14,002 bases of DNA from positions 1-14,002 of the forward strand of contig CAJWIZ010000004.1 of assembly GCA_913041805.1 (NCBI GenBank), in the 5' to 3' direction. Source of the stretch: an uncultured Prochlorococcus sp. (GTDB lineage: Bacteria > Cyanobacteriota > Cyanobacteriia > PCC-6307 > Cyanobiaceae). The notes under the pieces were generated by a model. It saw only the letters and a list, made by a program, of their open reading frames with translations. It ran no database searches and had not been told where the DNA came from. A program made the position numbers and the translations under genes. This document shows positions 9,619 to 14,002 of the stretch, in pieces (position 1 is the first letter of the stretch; the number at the start of each line of letters is the position of its first letter).

Positions 9619-12600
9619 ATGACCAGCAGCGGCAAAATCAGGATTTATGAGCTGTCCAAGGAATTGGGCTTGGACAATAAGGATGTGCTCGATGCAGCTC
9701 ACAAACTGTCTATTGCAGCCAAAAGTCATAGCAGTTCGATCAGTAGTGAAGAGGCCAAACGAATACGAATAGATTTAAGAAAAGGAAAAGCAGATAGCCC
9801 AACAGCAAAAAAACAACCTCAATCAGGAAAAGTAATCCTTTCCGTAAAAAAAACTGCTGAAAAAACAACTTCTGGAGAATTAAATCAAAAGAAGAAAGTA
9901 GAAAAAACAACTCCTGAAACCCCAAAAAAACCAACTTCCCCTCTTAAGCCCTCTGTACCTCATCGGGCTCTTAAACAATCTCCTTCAACCCCTCCTTCAC
10001 CTAAGCAACCTGTAATACAAAGTAGAAACACCACAGCAAAAAATCCTTCGGCAGCAGCATCACAAAAATCTCCAAATGCTCCAGTTAATCGTCCATCGCC
10101 TCCAACCAGACCTTTAGCTCCAACTCCCAGACCAGCAAACAAGCCTTCAGTTCCAATCCGTCCAAATTTAGGCAATAAGAATCAGAGCGCAAATCGACCT
10201 AACAATCCAAATATCAATAACCCTGCCAAAGCTTCTGCACCAAGGCCAAAAATTGTATCCAGACCTCAATCAACTCATAATTCAAACCGGGCTGCTCCCC
10301 CTAGCAAACCATCTAATCCATCACAACGGCAAGCAGCGAAACCAGAATTAGTTGGTCGCCCTCAACCGAAAAGGCCTGTAGCTCCTCCTAGTCGTCCAAC
10401 ACCCCAAGCCCCTCAAAAAAGATCTGGTATGGGGCCTAGGTCAATAGGAGGCTCTAACCAAAGAAATAATTTGCAGCAACGAGGTAGTGGCTCTCAACGT
10501 CCAAATGCACCTATTCGTCAAGGTGGAAATAGACCAGGGCAACCACGATCAACTGGAAACCCCGTAGAACTCGTAGGAAAACCAATTAGGCGTGATCGAT
10601 CCGGAGGTGGTGCGACCTCTCGTGATAGCAACAACAGGCAAGGGAATCCTCCTCGTTCAAATATGCCAACTGGCATGAGGAGACCAGTCGCTCCAGGGGA
10701 GCTGATGCAGCTTCAAAAACCAACCGGTCGCCCTGGAGTTCCATCTCCACGCCGACCTGATGGAACGACTGTAGGAGGGAACAAAGGCACATCTGAAGGT
10801 GCCAACAAACCTAACCAGCCTGTTAATCGCCCAACACCAGCGCCAGCACCAAAAAGGCCTACCCATCGACCAGGTACAGGGGCTGGTGCTGCAAGACGAA
10901 CAGGGAAACCGGATTGGGATGACAGTGCAAAGCTGGAGGCACTGCGCAGCAAATCCCCTCAAAAGCAACGTCAAAAAGTTCACATTATTGGTGAGAATGA
11001 CGACGCACTCACTACTGAGACCAGTGGTTTCGCAGGCGAGAAGCAAGCATTAGTACTTTCTGCCAGTCTGGCAAGACCAGCGAAGCAAAAAACAACTCAA
11101 AAGGCTGCCGCCAAGCCAATGGCAGCAATGAGAAAGCGAAAAAAAGAAACTACACGTCAAAGGCAGCGACGCCGTGCAATGGAGCTACGAGCCGCTAGGG
11201 AAGCAAAGCAAGTGCGGCCTGAAATGATAGTTGTCCCAGAGGCCAACCTGACAGTTCAAGAGCTAGCAGATATGCTCAGTGTCGAAAGCTCAGAAATCAT
11301 CAAATCTCTTTTCTTTAAAGGAATCACCGCAACAGTTACTCAATCATTAGACCTACCAACAATTGAAACTGTCGCAGAGGAGTTTGGTGTTCCTGTTCTT
11401 CAAGATGACTTTGAAGAAGCAGCCAAGAAAACCTCAGAGATCATTGAAGAAGCTGACCTTGAGCATTTAATTAGGCGCCCTCCTGTTGTTACTGTGATGG
11501 GACACGTCGATCACGGTAAAACAAGTCTTTTAGATGCAATTAGGAAAGCCAGGGTGGCGGCTGGAGAAGCTGGAGGGATAACACAACATATTGGTGCATA
11601 TCAAGTTGAAATTGAGCATGCAGGTGAACCACGAAAACTAACTTTCTTAGATACACCTGGGCATGAAGCTTTCACAGCAATGCGAGCAAGAGGGACCAAA
11701 GTTACCGACGTTGCAGTTCTAGTTGTTGCTGCCGATGATGGAGTACGCCCTCAAACATTGGAAGCCATTAGTCATGCTCGTGCAGCCGAAGTACCAATAG
11801 TTGTTGCAATCAACAAAATTGATAAAGAAGGCGCTTCCTCTGACCGAGTAAAACAAGAACTTTCTGAGCAAAGTCTAGTTGCAGAAGAATGGGGAGGAGA
11901 TGTGGTGATGGTCCCAGTTAGTGCAATTAAAGGTGAAAATATCGACAAACTGCTTGAAATGATCTTACTAGTGACAGAAGTAGAAGATTTAAAGGCTAAT
12001 CCAAATCGTTTCGCAAAAGGTACCGTTATAGAAGCGCATCTCGACAAAGCCAAAGGTCCAGTTGCAACACTCCTGATTCAGAACGGCACTCTAAAAACTG
12101 GAGATGTAATTACTGCTGGACCAGTTTTAGGAAAAGTAAGGGCTATGGTTGATGAGAATGGGGCAAGGTTAAAAGAAAGTGGACCATCTACAGCAGTAGA
12201 AGCACTTGGATTCAACGAAGTTCCAACTGCAGGTGATGAGTTCGAAGTTTATCCAGATGAGAAGTCAGCCAGAGCAGTTGTAGGTGAACGTGCCTCCGAT
12301 GCACGAGCTACTCGTTTGGCTCAACAAATGGCTTCTAGACGAGTTTCTCTATCAGCCATTTCTGGACAAGCCAGCGAAGGAGACTTAAAAGAACTCAACC
12401 TCATATTAAAAGCCGACGTTCAAGGCAGTGTAGAGGCAATTTTAGGTTCCCTTGAGCAATTACCAAAAGATGAAGTCCAAGTACGAGTTTTACTTTCAGC
12501 ACCAGGTGAAATAACTGAAACTGATGTCGATCTCGCCGCAGCTTCAGGAGCAGTAATTGTTGGGTTTAATACTTCAATGGCTTCTGGAGCTAAACGTGCT

Positions 12601-13002
12601 GCTGATGCTACAGGTGTTGACGTTAGAGATTACGAAGTGATTTACAAGCTGCTTGAAGACATCCAACTTGCGATGGAAGGATTACTTGAGCCTGAGATGA
12701 TTGAAGAATCGTTAGGGAATGCAGAAGTTCGAGCAACATTTACGATTGGAAAAAGTTCTGTCGCAGGTTGTTATATCACCAATGGCAAATTACAACGTAA
12801 TTGCAGAGTAAGAGTCAGGCGTGGGAAGCAAATTGTTTTCGAAGGAGATCTTGACTCCCTTAGAAGAAATAAAGATGATGTAAAAGAAGTAGCTACTGGC
12901 TTCGAATGTGGCATAGGTTGTGATCGTTTCTCAAACTGGCAGGATGGAGATAATATTGAAGCCTATAAATATGTTACACAAAAGAGAAAATTAAATACTT
13001 AA
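9619..13002 (+). CDS. infB: Translation initiation factor IF-2
   Basis: IF-2 is the GTPase that brings initiator fMet-tRNA to the 30S subunit and promotes subunit joining. The 1127-residue protein begins with an IF2_N module ([12 protein letters not shown], about 3-53). A very long low-complexity linker (about 55-440) follows, rich in Pro, Arg, Asn, Gln, Ser and Lys, with ELVGRP/ELVGKP repeated. Next come a strongly basic segment (about 500-535), a second IF2_N module (543-593) and the G domain: GHVDHGKT (628-635), DTPGH (678-682), NKID (732-735) and SAIK (768-771). Domains II, III and the fMet-tRNA-binding domain IV complete the C-terminus. All nucleotide-binding motifs are intact. It exceeds the 890 residues of E. 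coli IF-2, with the difference in the linker, as in other cyanobacteria. ATG at 9619 follows a GGAG eight bases upstream. It is the last gene of the operon, before a hairpin terminator. Confidence 0.98.
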   Translation: MTSSGKIRIYELSKELGLDNKDVLDAAHKLSIAAKSHSSSISSEEAKRIRIDLRKGKADSPTAKKQPQSGKVILSVKKTAEKTTSGELNQKKKVEKTTPETPKKPTSPLKPSVPHRALKQSPSTPPSPKQPVIQSRNTTAKNPSAAASQKSPNAPVNRPSPPTRPLAPTPRPANKPSVPIRPNLGNKNQSANRPNNPNINNPAKASAPRPKIVSRPQSTHNSNRAAPPSKPSNPSQRQAAKPELVGRPQPKRPVAPPSRPTPQAPQKRSGMGPRSIGGSNQRNNLQQRGSGSQRPNAPIRQGGNRPGQPRSTGNPVELVGKPIRRDRSGGGATSRDSNNRQGNPPRSNMPTGMRRPVAPGELMQLQKPTGRPGVPSPRRPDGTTVGGNKGTSEGANKPNQPVNRPTPAPAPKRPTHRPGTGAGAARRTGKPDWDDSAKLEALRSKSPQKQRQKVHIIGENDDALTTETSGFAGEKQALVLSASLARPAKQKTTQKAAAKPMAAMRKRKKETTRQRQRRRAMELRAAREAKQVRPEMIVVPEANLTVQELADMLSVESSEIIKSLFFKGITATVTQSLDLPTIETVAEEFGVPVLQDDFEEAAKKTSEIIEEADLEHLIRRPPVVTVMGHVDHGKTSLLDAIRKARVAAGEAGGITQHIGAYQVEIEHAGEPRKLTFLDTPGHEAFTAMRARGTKVTDVAVLVVAADDGVRPQTLEAISHARAAEVPIVVAINKIDKEGASSDRVKQELSEQSLVAEEWGGDVVMVPVSAIKGENIDKLLEMILLVTEVEDLKANPNRFAKGTVIEAHLDKAKGPVATLLIQNGTLKTGDVITAGPVLGKVRAMVDENGARLKESGPSTAVEALGFNEVPTAGDEFEVYPDEKSARAVVGERASDARATRLAQQMASRRVSLSAISGQASEGDLKELNLILKADVQGSVEAILGSLEQLPKDEVQVRVLLSAPGEITETDVDLAAASGAVIVGFNTSMASGAKRAADATGVDVRDYEVIYKLLEDIQLAMEGLLEPEMIEESLGNAEVRATFTIGKSSVAGCYITNGKLQRNCRVRVRRGKQIVFEGDLDSLRRNKDDVKEVATGFECGIGCDRFSNWQDGDNIEAYKYVTQKRKLNT

Positions 13003-13031
13003 AAAAATTCTTTCACCTTCTAATTTTGATT

Positions 13032-13062
13032 AAAAAAAGCTATTAAATCTAATAGCTTTTTT
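13032..13062. terminator. Bidirectional rho-independent terminator between infB and the DUF3493 gene
   Basis: GCTATTA (13039-13045) and TAATAGC (13050-13056) form a perfect 7-bp stem with an AATC loop. It is flanked by seven A on the left (13032-13038) and six T on the right (13057-13062), which extend the stem and provide a U tract on both strands. It lies 30 nt after the infB stop and 20 nt after the stop of the convergent DUF3493 gene, so it should end both transcripts. Confidence 0.88.
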
Positions 13063-13081
13063 ATTTAATGAATTCCTTTAT

Positions 13082-13366
13082 TCATTTGTTCCTTTGACGG
13101 TCAAAAAACAATAAGCAGCCAAACAAAGTAATAGCTGAAACTTGAATACCAGCATCACTTAAGAGAACAATTTCTCCGGAACTTGCTCTAATGGACATGA
13201 TTAACAACCCTATGCAGGAAGAGCCAAATAATGCAATCCACAGAACTCTTCGAACTCCTCGGAAAGGACTTTTAAACTCCTTCATTAACCTTGATCGAAG
13301 TTGAGGATCTAACTTTGACTCTGGTCCAGAAGTGTTAGTCAATTGATCAAAAAGCACTAACAACAA
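13082..13366 (-). CDS. Small two-helix membrane protein, DUF3493 family (LPA1/REP27-like)
   Basis: With the start chosen here the product is 94 residues. A soluble motif LDPQLRSRLMKEFKSPFRG (19-37) is followed by VRR and two hydrophobic helices (about 41-59 and 73-88), ending in DRQRNK. This pattern (DPxLRxRL, then P-x-RG-x-RR, then two membrane segments) is what I recall for DUF3493, the membrane part of plant LPA1 and algal REP27, proteins needed for D1 accumulation and photosystem II assembly or repair. The family call is from memory of the motif. The frame stays open to an ATG at 13441, but its first 19 codons are antisense to tRNA-Thr, so that start is almost certainly false. TTG at 13366 has AAAGGA eight bases upstream and is preferred; GTG at 13357 and TTG at 13342 are alternatives. 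psbA lies just upstream on the same strand, beyond a strong terminator. Confidence 0.7.
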   Translation of the reverse strand: MLLVLFDQLTNTSGPESKLDPQLRSRLMKEFKSPFRGVRRVLWIALFGSSCIGLLIMSIRASSGEIVLLSDAGIQVSAITLFGCLLFFDRQRNK

Positions 13367-13384
13367 TGTTAGGTTCCTTTTGCT

Positions 13385-13456
<72 letters not shown>

Positions 13457-13470
13457 TTTTGAAAAAATCA

Positions 13471-13496
13471 AAAGCCCCCTCTTTCGAGGGGGCTTT
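13471..13496. terminator. psbA: Strong hairpin terminator between tRNA-Thr and psbA
   Basis: AAAGCCCCCTC (13471-13481) pairs perfectly with GAGGGGGCTTT (13486-13496), an 11-bp GC-rich stem with a 4-nt loop. On the minus strand the loop is GAAA, a stable tetraloop, and the stem is followed by TTTTGATTTTTT, a good U tract for psbA transcripts ending here 54 bp after the stop codon. On the plus strand the tail is only TTT, but the hairpin may also limit read-through from tRNA-Thr into antisense psbA RNA. Confidence 0.9.
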
Positions 13497-13550
13497 ACAA
13501 ACTCAGAACAAACCAAGTTTTGATTTCCAAGCAATTAATTCACTTAGAGC

Positions 13551-14002
13551 TTAACCAATTGCAGGAGCAACAAGAGCTACAGAAGTAGTCTCAGCAGCTG
13601 CTAGATCAAGTGGGAAGTTGTGAGCGTTACGCTCATGCATTACTTCCATACCTAGGTTCGCGCGGTTCAACACGTCTCCCCATGTTGGGACAACCTTACC
13701 TTGAGCATCAAGGATCGACTGGTTGAAGTTAAAGCCGTTCAGGTTAAAGGCCATGGTGCAAATGCCCATGGAAGTAAACCAAACACAAACAACAGGGAAA
13801 ATCGCCAGGAAGAAGTGAAGACTACGGCTGTTGTTGAAGCTGGCGTATTGGAAAATCAAACGACCAAAGTAACCGTGGGCAGCCACGATGTTGTAGGTCT
13901 CTTCCTCTTGGCCAAACTTATAACCATAGTTCTGGGACTCATTTTCAGTTGTCTCACGAATCAACGATGAGGTAACCAATGAGCCATGCATAGCAGAGAA
14001 CA
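13551..14002 (-). CDS. psbA: Photosystem II D1 protein, C-terminal part (5' end outside window)
   Basis: D1 is the thylakoid reaction-centre subunit of photosystem II, holding the quinone QB site, the non-haem iron and most ligands of the oxygen-evolving manganese cluster. The window holds roughly residues 211-359. With Met214 as anchor, known positions fall in place: His215 and His272 (iron ligands), Ser264 in ASFNNSR (QB/herbicide site), and His332, Glu333, His337, Asp342 and Ala344 (manganese ligands). CtpA cleavage is expected after Ala344, leaving a 15-residue extension [15 protein letters not shown] to be removed. The segment [17 protein letters not shown] differs from freshwater D1 and resembles Prochlorococcus. 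Base composition is less AT-rich than in neighbours, as often in highly expressed genes. The in-frame ATG at 13991 is internal, not a start. Confidence 0.98.
   Translation of the reverse strand, partial: FSAMHGSLVTSSLIRETTENESQNYGYKFGQEEETYNIVAAHGYFGRLIFQYASFNNSRSLHFFLAIFPVVCVWFTSMGICTMAFNLNGFNFNQSILDAQGKVVPTWGDVLNRANLGMEVMHERNAHNFPLDLAAAETTSVALVAPAIG

Noticed and set aside
10586..11046. Several minus-strand open frames and one plus-strand frame across the infB linker
   Set aside because: They are produced by the biased Pro/Arg/Gly codons of the IF-2 linker, which lack stops in other frames. No family resemblance.
13701..13970. 89-codon plus-strand open frame opposite psbA
   Set aside because: It lies wholly antisense to the conserved D1 coding region, and its sequence follows from D1 codon constraints. 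No independent coding signal.

Overview
The window reads as an ordinary chromosomal stretch of a marine picocyanobacterium, most likely a low-light Prochlorococcus. Evidence: a psbA (photosystem II D1) fragment whose sequence and short C-terminal extension resemble Prochlorococcus D1; a cyanobacterial-type RNA polymerase beta subunit; a very long IF-2 linker; a DUF3493 (LPA1/REP27-like) membrane protein; moderately AT-rich DNA; short intergenic gaps; and many TTG/GTG starts. The strain cannot be fixed from this sequence alone. No mobile element, CRISPR array, phage gene or foreign-looking island was seen.

Layout. Minus strand, read right to left: rpsT (S20), tatD and the first 756 codons of rpoB, which runs off the left edge. 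This is a translation/transcription block, with a 288-bp gap between tatD and rpoB. hisD is divergent from rpsT across a 124-bp spacer and overlaps rpiA tail to tail by 26 bp. rpiA lies 36 nt downstream of an htrA-type periplasmic/lumenal protease, both on the minus strand. A 242-bp divergent region then leads into the plus-strand operon rimP-nusA-ylxR-infB (ribosome maturation, transcription elongation/termination, RNA-binding YlxR, initiation factor 2), closed by a bidirectional hairpin terminator. On the minus strand, a small DUF3493 protein gene faces infB. tRNA-Thr(CGU) lies on the plus strand immediately beyond that gene's start. A strong 11-bp hairpin terminator separates it from the 3' part of psbA, which runs off the right edge.

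How it fits together. Almost everything is core gene expression (beta subunit, S20, RimP, NusA, IF-2, tRNA-Thr) or core metabolism and photosynthesis (HisD, RpiA, D1). The most interesting signals are in non-coding or small elements. The rimP leader contains two hairpins plus a segment that can pair either with the first hairpin or with the seven bases abutting the TTG start, a possible regulatory switch. The DUF3493 gene sits beside psbA, although its plant and algal relatives help D1 assembly. The tRNA-Thr has an A-A mismatch in the part of the T stem that EF-Tu reads. Six of the ten genes whose start is visible use TTG or GTG. No clearly undescribed system was found.
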